Assembly (NCBI GenBank): GCA_041668045.1 | Contig: JBAYDV010000015.1 | Coordinates: forward strand, 1-29,749 | DNA from: JBAYDV01 sp041668045 | GTDB taxonomy: Bacteria; Bacteroidota; Bacteroidia; Bacteroidales; UBA932 | Length of the DNA: 29,749 nt | Reading direction: 5' to 3' | Shown: one piece after another, positions 7,250 through 15,900 of the stretch | Position numbering within the stretch: position 1 is the first letter of the stretch | Layout of the letters: each line of letters opens with the position of its first letter | Position numbers and translations under genes: made by a program | Notes under the pieces: model-generated | Told to the model about the DNA's origin: nothing | What the model saw: the letters and a program-made list of their open reading frames with translations, nothing else | Database searches by the model: none

Positions 7250-9160
7250 ATGAAAAAGTTTTTCTTTAACGACCTTAAAATAGTATTATGTTTATCTATT
7301 TTTATCTATACAGTTGACAGCTGTTTCTTTCTACCTCTATACACAAGTAATACTCACGCAGATAAAAATTCAGGAATAGAATTATGTATTCCAGATGAGC
7401 AGAATAACGATTTTAAGGTCGTTATTAATCACAAGACTTCTGCTGATACATTAACTATCACAGATTTACAAGGTAATAGGATTAATTTAATGAGAGCAGT
7501 TAGAGATAGTTCTACTGGAGATATGGTCCCTACTATGTCTATTAATGAGGCCGTAGTAACTACGCGTTTTAAACATGTAGCTGAAAGACATGGAAAATTA
7601 GATTTCTCTTTTGATATTAAAATTCCTGGTTACATGCAGGATAGTGATTGTCAGTTAAGATTAGAACCAACATTAATTATAGCAGATGATTCTTTATCTC
7701 TTGATAAGATATATATAACTGGTAAGAGATATCGTAAAAAACAACTTAAAGGATACGAACTTTACAATCGATTTTTGTCTCATATAATTACAGACTCAAC
7801 TGAGTTAGAATATAATAAGTTATTGGATATTTTTATTAGTAGATATTTACCTAAACTATATAAGATCAAAAATGATTCATCTCTTGTAAAGGATACATCT
7901 ATATATGGCATTTTCGGTATTACATACGACGAAGCTGAACAATATTATAGAAAGAAATTTGCTTCGTATATTAATAATCGTAGAATAAATAAGATTGAAG
8001 ATAAATATAAAAAGTATATAAAATGCCCTATAGAGAAACAGAATATTCGAAAGGATACTGTAATTTATGAATGTAATGATATCATTTATAGATATAACCA
8101 TTCTATAGAAACGTGTCCAAATATAAAAAAAGTTTATTTTACTTTAAAAGGCTTTATCTATAAACGAGATAAAAAAATATATTCTATATCAAGTATTGAA
8201 CCTATTGTTTTTTATATAAGTTCAATATCATCTTTAATAGATAATAGTACTCATTACATAAATAAAATAATAAAAAGAATTGTAAAATCTTCTACTTACG
8301 CATATATTAAATTTCCAAAAGGGAAATGTGAAGTAATTGATTCTTTTAATAATAATTATCAGGAAATAGCAAGAATAAATAAAATCTTATCTAAAATAAA
8401 TAGTAATCAAGACTACATACTAGACTCAATGATAATTACCACTTCTTGTTCTCCTGAAGGCTCATTTAAAATAAATGATATTTTATCTGATAAACGAGCT
8501 AAATCAATTATTAAATATTTTCATGACTTTTTGGAAAATAAATCTACTAGCCAGAATAACATAACATTTATTCCTCGAAGAATCCCTGAAGAATGGTCTA
8601 TGCTAAAACAGTTGATAGTTAATGACACGCTTATATGCGATAAAGTAAGTTTACTATCTCTTTGGAATGATTCTAATTTAGATAAACGTGAATACGCTTT
8701 AAGTAAAACGCCAGATTATCAATATATCATAAAAAACATATATCCAAAACTTAGAACATCTCGTTTTGATTTTATAGCACATAGACGAGGGATGATAAAA
8801 GATACCATTATTACATGTATTCCAGATACTATATATCATAAAGGGCAAATTTTATTAAAAGCAGGGCAATACTCACGAGCACTGAATATCTTAATACCAT
8901 ATAAAGATATTAACACCTCAATAGCTTATTTATCATTAGATCTTAATACAGCTGCAGAACAAGTTTTATTAAATATAAAGCACTCTGCTACAAGAGATTA
9001 TTTATTAGCTATTACAGAGTGCAGATTAGGAAATTCTAAAAGTGCCGCTCAATATTTAATTAATTCGATTAAAGAAGATCCAAACATGAGATTTAGAAGT
9101 CATCTTGACCCTGAGATATCTTCTCTTGTTAAAGAATATAATATAAACATATATGAATAA
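7250..9160 (+). CDS. Large OmpA-like / TPR-like protein of the fimbrial locus
   Basis: A 636-residue exported protein. The N-terminus is basic then hydrophobic and ends in TVDSC; C25 may be lipidated, though Asp at -2 is atypical. The N-terminal third contains SINEAVVTTRFKHVAE and YITGKRYRKKQLKGYE, features I recognise from large Bacteroidales proteins found with DUF3575 and fimbrillin genes. An OmpA-like domain is suggested at about 340-440 by DSMIITTSCSPEGS (C400) with DILSDKRAKSIIKYF, the usual motif of an SxEGS turn and then an LSxxRA helix. Residues about 535-625 (KAGQYSRALNIL, ECRLGNSKSAAQYLINSIKEDP) look like TPR helices. It probably links the outer-membrane or fimbrial machinery to peptidoglycan. 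It resembles the DUF3868 neighbourhood, but I cannot confirm that family name. It lies 33 bases before the pilin-like gene. Confidence 0.6.
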   Translation: MKKFFFNDLKIVLCLSIFIYTVDSCFFLPLYTSNTHADKNSGIELCIPDEQNNDFKVVINHKTSADTLTITDLQGNRINLMRAVRDSSTGDMVPTMSINEAVVTTRFKHVAERHGKLDFSFDIKIPGYMQDSDCQLRLEPTLIIADDSLSLDKIYITGKRYRKKQLKGYELYNRFLSHIITDSTELEYNKLLDIFISRYLPKLYKIKNDSSLVKDTSIYGIFGITYDEAEQYYRKKFASYINNRRINKIEDKYKKYIKCPIEKQNIRKDTVIYECNDIIYRYNHSIETCPNIKKVYFTLKGFIYKRDKKIYSISSIEPIVFYISSISSLIDNSTHYINKIIKRIVKSSTYAYIKFPKGKCEVIDSFNNNYQEIARINKILSKINSNQDYILDSMIITTSCSPEGSFKINDILSDKRAKSIIKYFHDFLENKSTSQNNITFIPRRIPEEWSMLKQLIVNDTLICDKVSLLSLWNDSNLDKREYALSKTPDYQYIIKNIYPKLRTSRFDFIAHRRGMIKDTIITCIPDTIYHKGQILLKAGQYSRALNILIPYKDINTSIAYLSLDLNTAAEQVLLNIKHSATRDYLLAITECRLGNSKSAAQYLINSIKEDPNMRFRSHLDPEISSLVKEYNINIYE

Positions 9161-9193
9161 ATATCACATTTAATAACAATAAATAAATATATT

Positions 9194-10303
9194 ATGAAAA
9201 ATTTTTTTGATAAATTTAATGCTGTTTTAGTTATTCTATTTAAAATACTCTTAGCAATTATTTTAATTTTTTGCGAATGTAGCTGCAATAAATATGAAGA
9301 GTGTAATGATTTAAAAGAAAATAAACTATCAGGGCAAAGTACTTTATTTTTAAGTCTAAAAGGATCGAATCTTAATAATGAAATAATTTCAAAAGTTTCT
9401 GAAATAGAGGGAGGATATGAAGATACTAATGTCGATACTTTAGACATTTTTGTTTTTAAGAATAGTGACCGATATCCAACAGATACATATAAACACCTTA
9501 CTTCTGAGGATATACCATATCTGACAGATATACCAATTCGCACCACTGTAGGTAAAAAGATTATATGTGTAATAGCTAATAGTCATATTAGTGATAGCGA
9601 ACTTAAAGACATAAAAGACTATAACTCTTTTAAGTCATTAGTTACAGATTTAAAAAATGAAAATGTAAACAATTGGAGTATGTATGGTGAAAAAGAATGT
9701 GAGCTGGAGGCTAATACAGAAGTAAGCATTAGTTTGACCAGATTTGTGGCTAAAATATCCTTATCCCAGCTTAATATAAATTTTGAAAACACACCTTACC
9801 AGAATTCAGATTGTACAGTTAAGGCTTATCTTACAAATGTTATTGGTCAGAAAATTATATGGGATGGAGATAATACGGATAAAGTATTAATCTATAATAA
9901 AGAAAAAAATGATAATAGTACTATTAATTTTCACAATGAAAGTATAATAAAAGAGGACTTGATGCTTATAAATAATAAATTGAAAGAAACACATTATTTC
10001 TTTTGTTATGAAAATAACATTGAAAAAGAAAATAGTAATCTAGAATATACTCGTCTTGTAATAGAACTTTCTTTAGATGGTCACACATACTATTATCCAA
10101 TAAATATTAATCAAATAAATTATGGTTATCAACAAGAATATGACCACCATGGCATACAAAGAAATACTGAATATGATATAAAATTGACCATAGAACATCC
10201 TGGGTCAAGTGATCCAAATGTGCCTATTACTACTAACGATTATCATTTTGATATTACCGTTACTCCATGGTATATCCACCCTGTTTCTACTATTAAGTTT
10301 TAA
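9194..10303 (+). CDS. FimA/Mfa1-type fimbrillin lipoprotein
   Basis: A 369-residue surface protein, probably a type V pilus subunit. A long hydrophobic N-terminus ends in a lipobox-like CECSC, with C31 the likely lipidated cysteine. The N-terminal fimbrillin domain shows DTLDIFVFKNS, the following VGKKIICVIANSH strand, and the diagnostic WSMYGEKECELE then VSISLTRFVAKISL. The C-terminal domain ends in NTEYDIKLTIEHP and HFDITVTPWYIHP, like the terminal strand region used in donor-strand assembly. Family subunits are exported as lipoproteins, trimmed at the surface and polymerised by strand exchange. The next gene encodes the FimB/Mfa2-type anchor, 31 bases on, supporting this role. Whether it is the main stalk subunit or a minor one cannot be told from the sequence. 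Confidence 0.78.
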   Translation: MKNFFDKFNAVLVILFKILLAIILIFCECSCNKYEECNDLKENKLSGQSTLFLSLKGSNLNNEIISKVSEIEGGYEDTNVDTLDIFVFKNSDRYPTDTYKHLTSEDIPYLTDIPIRTTVGKKIICVIANSHISDSELKDIKDYNSFKSLVTDLKNENVNNWSMYGEKECELEANTEVSISLTRFVAKISLSQLNINFENTPYQNSDCTVKAYLTNVIGQKIIWDGDNTDKVLIYNKEKNDNSTINFHNESIIKEDLMLINNKLKETHYFFCYENNIEKENSNLEYTRLVIELSLDGHTYYYPININQINYGYQQEYDHHGIQRNTEYDIKLTIEHPGSSDPNVPITTNDYHFDITVTPWYIHPVSTIKF

Positions 10304-10334
10304 TATAAATCTTTTTTAGTAAATGTTATATTTT

Positions 10335-11192
10335 ATGAAATCACATAGATTATTAAAATATTTTGGATTTCTATTCTGTCTTCTTTTTTATAATATTACT
10401 ATTTGTAGTTGTAGTATTAAAGAAGATAGAATAGATTGTCCATGTTATTTGTCTCTTGACTTTTCAAATATAGATTCTAGCTATATTAAAGATGTATTAA
10501 TATGGGTTACTGATTATGATGATAATATAATACTGACCGATAGTATTAATAAATCTTCTTTTAAAAAGCCATATAAAACTACCATTAAAAGAGATATTAT
10601 AAATCTTTATTGTTGGAGTAATTATAAAAAGATGATATCATTTAAAAATACTGAATCAGAAAATTATGTGACACCTAATTTCGTAATCAACAGTAACGAA
10701 GCTATGGATAATATATATTCATGCATAAAACAGATCAATACTAATCAAGAAAATACTAGTGTTAGTATTAATATGAAAAGAACGTTTCTTAGTTTCAGAG
10801 TTAGAATTATAGGATTAAAAAATAATCAGCCTAAATATAGATTAATGGTTGAATCTGGGGCAAGTGGGTATTATATTAATGGAGAAATTCTAGAAAGTAT
10901 GTATAAATATTTTCCTGAAAATGTTAGAATAAATTCATTATATGATATCTGGGATACTTATCATTTTTTAGTTCCTCTTCAAGAAGATCCAGATAAATTA
11001 AATCTTGTTATGATTGATAATAATAAGACTAAGGTCTTTCCTTTAGGGAAAAAACTTGAATCATGTGGTATTGATTTAAAGACATCTCATAGGGATGATA
11101 TTATCATTACCATTGATTTTTCCTCTTTAAATGTCGATGTGAATATCGATAATTGGTGTTATATATCATATAAGACATCAATTTTTATATAA
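10335..11192 (+). CDS. FimB/Mfa2-family fimbrial anchor lipoprotein
   Basis: A lipoprotein of about 285 residues, probably anchoring the fimbria in the outer membrane and limiting its length, as known for FimB and Mfa2 of Porphyromonas. The signal peptide (KYFGFLFCLLFYNI) ends with TICSC, giving lipidated C26. The signature CSIKEDRIDCPCYLSLDFS immediately after is the most recognisable feature of the family. A transthyretin-like core follows (YIKDVLIWVTDYDDNI, then the VSINMKRTFLSFRVRI strand). An in-frame ATG at 10323 adds four residues (MLYF); the ATG at 10335 is preferred because it places MK and a basic stretch at the signal peptide start. It is the last gene of the locus; downstream come poly-A/T sequence and the tRNA-Val promoter rather than an obvious terminator. 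Confidence 0.82.
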   Translation: MKSHRLLKYFGFLFCLLFYNITICSCSIKEDRIDCPCYLSLDFSNIDSSYIKDVLIWVTDYDDNIILTDSINKSSFKKPYKTTIKRDIINLYCWSNYKKMISFKNTESENYVTPNFVINSNEAMDNIYSCIKQINTNQENTSVSINMKRTFLSFRVRIIGLKNNQPKYRLMVESGASGYYINGEILESMYKYFPENVRINSLYDIWDTYHFLVPLQEDPDKLNLVMIDNNKTKVFPLGKKLESCGIDLKTSHRDDIIITIDFSSLNVDVNIDNWCYISYKTSIFI

Positions 11193-11226
11193 AAAGTGGT
11201 TTTTTTGAAAAAAAATATAAAAAAAT

Positions 11227-11257
11227 TTTGGAGGTTAAGAAAAAGCACCTATATTTG
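11227..11257 (+). promoter_or_regulatory. Consensus Bacteroidales promoter of the tRNA-Val tandem
   Basis: TTTG at 11227-11230, a 19-base spacer and TATATTTG at 11250-11257 match the Bacteroidota housekeeping promoter (TTTG-N19-21-TAnnTTTG) exactly. The first tRNA starts 33 bases downstream. Confidence 0.85.
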
Positions 11258-11290
11258 CAATCCCAAAACGAAATAGAGGGGAACATTCTT

Positions 11291-11365
11291 GGGAGTTTAG
11301 CTCAGTTGGTTTAGAGCATCTGCCTTACAAGCAGAGGGTCATAGGTTCGATTCCTATAACTCCCA
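11291..11365 (+). tRNA. tRNA-Val (anticodon UAC), first copy
   Basis: A complete 75-base cloverleaf. The acceptor GGGAGTT pairs with AACTCCC, followed by discriminator A. The D arm is AGCTCAGTTGGTTTAGAGC, the anticodon loop CTTACAA gives UAC (Val), and the T loop is GGTTCGATTCC within a perfect stem. CCA is not encoded. It is identical to the copy at 11413. Confidence 0.97.
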
Positions 11366-11412
11366 CATATAATTTATAAGTTCTTTTGCAATAAATAAAT
11401 TTAAACTCATTT

Positions 11413-11487
11413 GGGAGTTTAGCTCAGTTGGTTTAGAGCATCTGCCTTACAAGCAGAGGGTCATAGGTTCGATTCCTATAACTCCCA
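11413..11487 (+). tRNA. tRNA-Val (anticodon UAC), second copy
   Basis: An identical 75-base copy of the tRNA at 11291, 47 bases downstream and sharing its promoter. The identity extends two bases upstream (TT) and one base downstream (C). It is followed by an intrinsic terminator. CCA is not encoded. Confidence 0.97.
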
Positions 11488-11500
11488 CGGAAAAATATAA

Positions 11501-11544
11501 CGTTTGATATTATAGCGATAAATGCTAATATCAAACGTTTTTTT
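11501..11544. terminator. Rho-independent terminator after the tRNA-Val tandem
   Basis: CGTTTGATATTA (11501-11512) is perfectly complementary to TAATATCAAACG (11526-11537), and seven T follow (11538-11544). It ends the tRNA unit and, lying just beyond the folC stop at 11551, may also act on the minus strand, although the minus-strand T-tract is interrupted. Confidence 0.85.
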
Positions 11545-11550
11545 GTTTAT

Positions 11551-12810
11551 CTATTTCTTAAATAAATTAAGAGAAAGAACTTCTCCAACCACATAACTAC
11601 TACCTCCAATATAAACTAAATCATCAGAATAAGAATCCTCGAGATATGTATTTATAGCATTTTCTACTGAATCGCATATAACACCAGGGCATCCTACTTT
11701 CTCTGCTAATTGTTTTGCTGGCAAGGCTCTACTTCCTTGGGCATTGGTGTAATAATAAAAGGCATCTTTAGGCAATAAATGTGATACAGCATCTATATCT
11801 TTATTTGAGACCATACCAATAATAATTATTAATCGTCCAATGCGTGGTATATTTGATAATTGACGCATAGTAAATTCAAGTCCTTGTGGATTATGCGCAA
11901 TATCACATATTACATATGGTTTTAGAGATAGTACTTCCCATCTGCCTCTTAAATGCCAAATTTTTCCTGCATGCGAGATGGCTTCTTTAATCACTTTAGA
12001 ATCAAATTTAAATTTGTATAAAATTTCCAGTAATTTGAGAGCTACATTTGCTGTTTGAAGGTTATAAACTTGATAATCGCCTCGTAAATCCATATCATTA
12101 TATATAACTTTTGGTAATTGTAAATCATCTGTGAAGATTACACGAGAATGCCTTTCTTCTGATATTTTTTTATATACTTTACGTACTTCATTTGGCACAG
12201 AACCTATAACAGCTGGAATCTCTTGTTTTATAATACCTCCTTTTTCAAAAGCTATTTTTTCTATAGTATCACCTAAGACATCCATATGATCCATAGCTAT
12301 AGATGTAATAACACTTATCAGAGGTGTTATAATATTCGTAGAATCTAATCGACCACCTAAACCGACTTCGATTACTGCGATGTTAACATTATATTTAGCA
12401 AAACAATAAAATGCTAATGCTGTAGTTATCTCAAAAAAGGATGGTTGTTTTTCATTTATAAAACTTTTAGCTTTATCCCAAAACTCACAAACATCTTCTT
12501 TCGATATCATTTGTCCGTCGATTCTAACTCTTTCTTTAAAATCTACTAGATGAGGAGATGAATATAATCCAGTTTTATATCCATTTTTTAATAGTGCAGC
12601 TGCTATGAAAGAAGATACTGAACCTTTTCCATTAGTACCAGCTACATGTATAGTTTTGATTTTTTTTGATGGATGTCCTAAAAATTTATCAAAATCTAGC
12701 ATAGTCTGAAGCCCAGGTTTATATGCTTTACCTCCTACTACCTGATATGAAGGAGCTTTATCCATCATTTTAGCGATTATTTGATCGTATTTAGTGTGTT
12801 TCATATTCAT
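11551..12810 (-). CDS. folC: Bifunctional folylpolyglutamate synthase / dihydrofolate synthase
   Basis: Cytosolic Mur-ligase-family enzyme that adds glutamate to dihydropteroate (dihydrofolate synthase) and further glutamates to folates, using ATP. It has 419 residues, normal for FolC. The N-terminus has the Bacteroidales pattern APSYQVVGGKAYKPGL, then the P-loop HVAGTNGKGSV (58-64), SSPHLVDFKERVRIDG, and IAVIEVGLGGRLDSTN, with the second-metal/ATP segment SIAMDHMDVLGDTIEKIA. The C-terminal domain contains VICDIAHNPQGLEFT. Whether both activities are present is not visible; many Bacteroidota have a single FolC. A second in-frame ATG at 12804 would remove only two residues. The gene is divergent from purL; the gap carries a widely spaced 13-base inverted repeat. 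Confidence 0.96.
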   Translation of the reverse strand: MNMKHTKYDQIIAKMMDKAPSYQVVGGKAYKPGLQTMLDFDKFLGHPSKKIKTIHVAGTNGKGSVSSFIAAALLKNGYKTGLYSSPHLVDFKERVRIDGQMISKEDVCEFWDKAKSFINEKQPSFFEITTALAFYCFAKYNVNIAVIEVGLGGRLDSTNIITPLISVITSIAMDHMDVLGDTIEKIAFEKGGIIKQEIPAVIGSVPNEVRKVYKKISEERHSRVIFTDDLQLPKVIYNDMDLRGDYQVYNLQTANVALKLLEILYKFKFDSKVIKEAISHAGKIWHLRGRWEVLSLKPYVICDIAHNPQGLEFTMRQLSNIPRIGRLIIIIGMVSNKDIDAVSHLLPKDAFYYYTNAQGSRALPAKQLAEKVGCPGVICDSVENAINTYLEDSYSDDLVYIGGSSYVVGEVLSLNLFKK

Positions 12811-12853
12811 TAAATTTATTATAATTTTAAAGTGTTATAACTTAAAAATTTTC

Positions 12854-12939
12854 AATTTCTTATATAAGTATGCAAAAATGATAAAAATCCTATAATATTT
12901 GTAAAAAAATGAGTATTTTTACACTCTATATAAGAAATT
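12854..12939. repeat. Widely spaced inverted repeat in the folC-purL divergent promoter region
   Basis: AATTTCTTATATA (12854-12866) and TATATAAGAAATT (12927-12939) are perfect 13-base inverted copies, 60 bases apart, in the gap between divergent folC and purL. The left copy includes the palindrome CTTATATAAG. It could be paired binding sites for one regulator or coincidental AT-rich sequence. No clean TAnnTTTG promoter is visible for either gene; CTATAATATTTG at about 12890-12901 is the nearest for purL. Confidence 0.4.
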
Positions 12940-12957
12940 AAAACTAAAATATTGAAA

Positions 12958-15900
12958 ATGATTCATTTCTTTCGTTCAGAAAATGACACTATTATAGCTG
13001 TCAGCAATTCATCAAATCTTCAAAAAAATGAAATCAAAGCACTAGAATGGCTTTTTTCAAATGCTACGATTTTAACAGAAACAGAAATTAAAGGTTATTT
13101 CATCGGACCTAGACGAGAAATGATTACTCCTTGGAGTACTTCTGCGGTTGAAATCACAAGAAATATGAATATTTCAGGCATTGATCGTATTGAAGAATAT
13201 TTTCCAGTAGACTCTATTGATGCTTCTCATGATAAAATGCTTCAACGCATGTATGACAAGCTTGACCAAAATATATTTAAAACAGATAAAACTCCTGAGG
13301 ATGTAATTTACATCTCAGATTTTGAGTCTTATAACCAAAAAGAAGGATTGGCTCTTTCAGATGAAGAAATAAATTATCTTAAAGATTTAAGTAAAAAACT
13401 TAATAGACCTCTTACTGATAGTGAGGTTTTTGGTTTCTCGCAAGTAAATTCAGAGCATTGCCGTCATAAAATATTTAATGGTTCATTTATAATTGATGAT
13501 AAGGAGATGGCTTCTTCTTTGTTTGAAATGATTAAACGCACCTCTAAAGCTAATCCAGGAAAAATAGTTTCTGCATATAAAGATAATTGTGCTTTTATCG
13601 AAGGCCCTAAAATAACAATGTTCCACCCTGCTTCTGGCTCAAAACCAGATTTCTTCGTTCAAAAGGTTGAAGATACTGTTATTTCCCTTAAAGCGGAAAC
13701 TCATAATTTTCCAACTACTGTTGAACCTTTTAATGGTGCTGCTACAGGAACTGGTGGAGAAATTAGAGACCGTATGGCTGGAGGAAAGGGTTCTTTTCCT
13801 ATAGCTGGAACTGCTGTATATATGACTTCTTATCCTAGATTTAATGATAGTGCGAGAGATTGGGAATTAAAAGCTCCAAGAAAATGGCTTTATCAAACTC
13901 CTTTAGAGATATTAATTAAGGCATCTAATGGTGCTTCTGATTTTGGTAATAAATTTGGGCAACCTATCATTTGTGGTTCTCTATTAACTTTTGAACATAC
14001 AGAAAAAGATCCTGCTACTAATAAAGATAGAGTCTATGGTTATGATAAAGTTATTATGGAAGCTGGTGGTGTTGGTTATGCGAAGAGATGTGACTCTAAT
14101 AAAGATGTACCAGAGGCTGGTGATGATATAGTATTGCTTGGTGGTGATAATTATCGAATTGGAATGGGAGGAGGAGCTGTGTCTTCTGTTGCTACTGGTG
14201 AATATAATAATGCCATAGAACTTAATGCTGTTCAACGTGCTAACCCGGAAATGCAGAAAAGAGCATATAATGCTATTCGTGCCGTTTCAGAAATGGAACA
14301 TAATACTATTGTTTCAGTACATGATCATGGTGCTGGTGGACACCTTAATTGTCTTTCTGAATTAGTCGAAGATACTGGTGGAGATGTTGATATCTCAAAA
14401 TTACCTATTGGTGACCCTACTCTTTCTGATAAAGAGGTGATCGGTAATGAGAGTCAAGAAAGGATGGGTCTTGTTATGAAGACTTGTGATACTGATGAAC
14501 TTAGAAAAATAGCTGAAAGGGAAAGAGCTCCTTTTTATGTTATAGGTAAAGTTTCTGGAAATATGAATTTTACTCTAAAGAATTCTAAGACGAATACAAC
14601 CGCTATAGATTTGAAACTTAAAGATATGTTTGGTTCTACTCCAAAAACAGTCCTTACTGATAAGTCTCCTAAAGGTGGTTATGATGGACATGGTGGTTTT
14701 GCTCCTATTGAAGTTAATCTTAACAAAGTTAAAGATTCTAAGATTGTTAATTATATAGAAAAAGTTTTACAGATAGAATCTGTCGCTTGTAAAGATTGGT
14801 TAACTAATAAGGTTGATAGGTCTGTAACTGGTTTGATCGCACGCCAACAGTGTGTTGGCGAAATACAGTTGCCTTTGGCAGATGTGGCTGTTACTGCACT
14901 TGGATATTATGATGATAAGGGAATAGCTACATCTATTGGCCATGCTCCTATCATTGCCCTGGCTAATCCTGAAGCTGGTTCTAGAATGTCTATTGCCGAA
15001 GCTCTTACTAATTTAGTTTGGACTCCTGTCTCTGATGAGCTTTCAGGTGTTTCTTTGAGTGCTAACTGGATGTGGCCTAGTAGAAACCCGGGGGAGAATG
15101 CAAGATTATATAAAGCGGTGCAAGGTGCTAGTGAATTTGCTATTGCCCTAGGTTTGAATATTCCTACTGGAAAAGATTCAATGTCTATGACTCAGAAGTA
15201 TCCTGATGGGAAAATGGTTATGGCTCCTGGTACGTTGATTATTTCTTCTGTGGCTGAATGTGAAAATGTTTACAAAACTATAGATCCAGTTGTTGTGGCT
15301 GAGAAAGATTCTACTTTCGTATATATTCCTTTTAATAAGGATTTGAAATTTGGTCTTGGTGGCTCTGCTTTTGGACAAGTTATTAATAAAGTTGGAAGTG
15401 ATGTTCCAGATGTTATTGATCCTAGTTATTTTAAAGAGTGTTTTAATACTCTTCAGAAGAGTATGTGGTATTCTGATATCAAAAGATCTAATGATGAAAT
15501 AGTTTTAGCTGGACATGATATTTCTGCTGGTGGTCTTGTGACTACTCTTCTTGAGATGTGTTTCGCTAATGTTAAAGGTGGTCTTAATATTGATTTATCT
15601 CAGTTTGAGAATGATAATATTTTACTTAGTGAAGATCCTGGAGTAGTATTGCAAATTAGAAATTCAGAAAAGGATAGTTTTTACGAGAAATTAGGAAGTG
15701 TTAAATATTATGAAATTGGTACTTATGCTTCTAGGCGTAAACTTAATATTAAATTAAGTAATAATTCTTTGTCTATCGATATAGATAAGATGAGAGATCT
15801 TTGGTATAAAACTTCTACCCTTTTTGATATGCATCAGACTGCTAATAATTTAGCTCAAGAGAGATTTGATTCATATAAGAAAACTCCTTTAGTATTTACT

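Noticed and set aside
7877..8101. Minus-strand 74-codon frame inside the OmpA-like gene
   Set aside because: It is an antisense shadow in AT-rich coding sequence with no start context, no recognisable domain and an intact sense gene.
11291..11487. CRISPR-like or mobile-element repeat
   Set aside because: The two repeats are tRNA-Val cloverleaves; there are only two copies and no leader or cas gene.
12952..12957. TTG start for purL
   Set aside because: The ATG two codons later gives the usual N-terminus (MIHFFR) and the TTG has no supporting ribosome-binding sequence.
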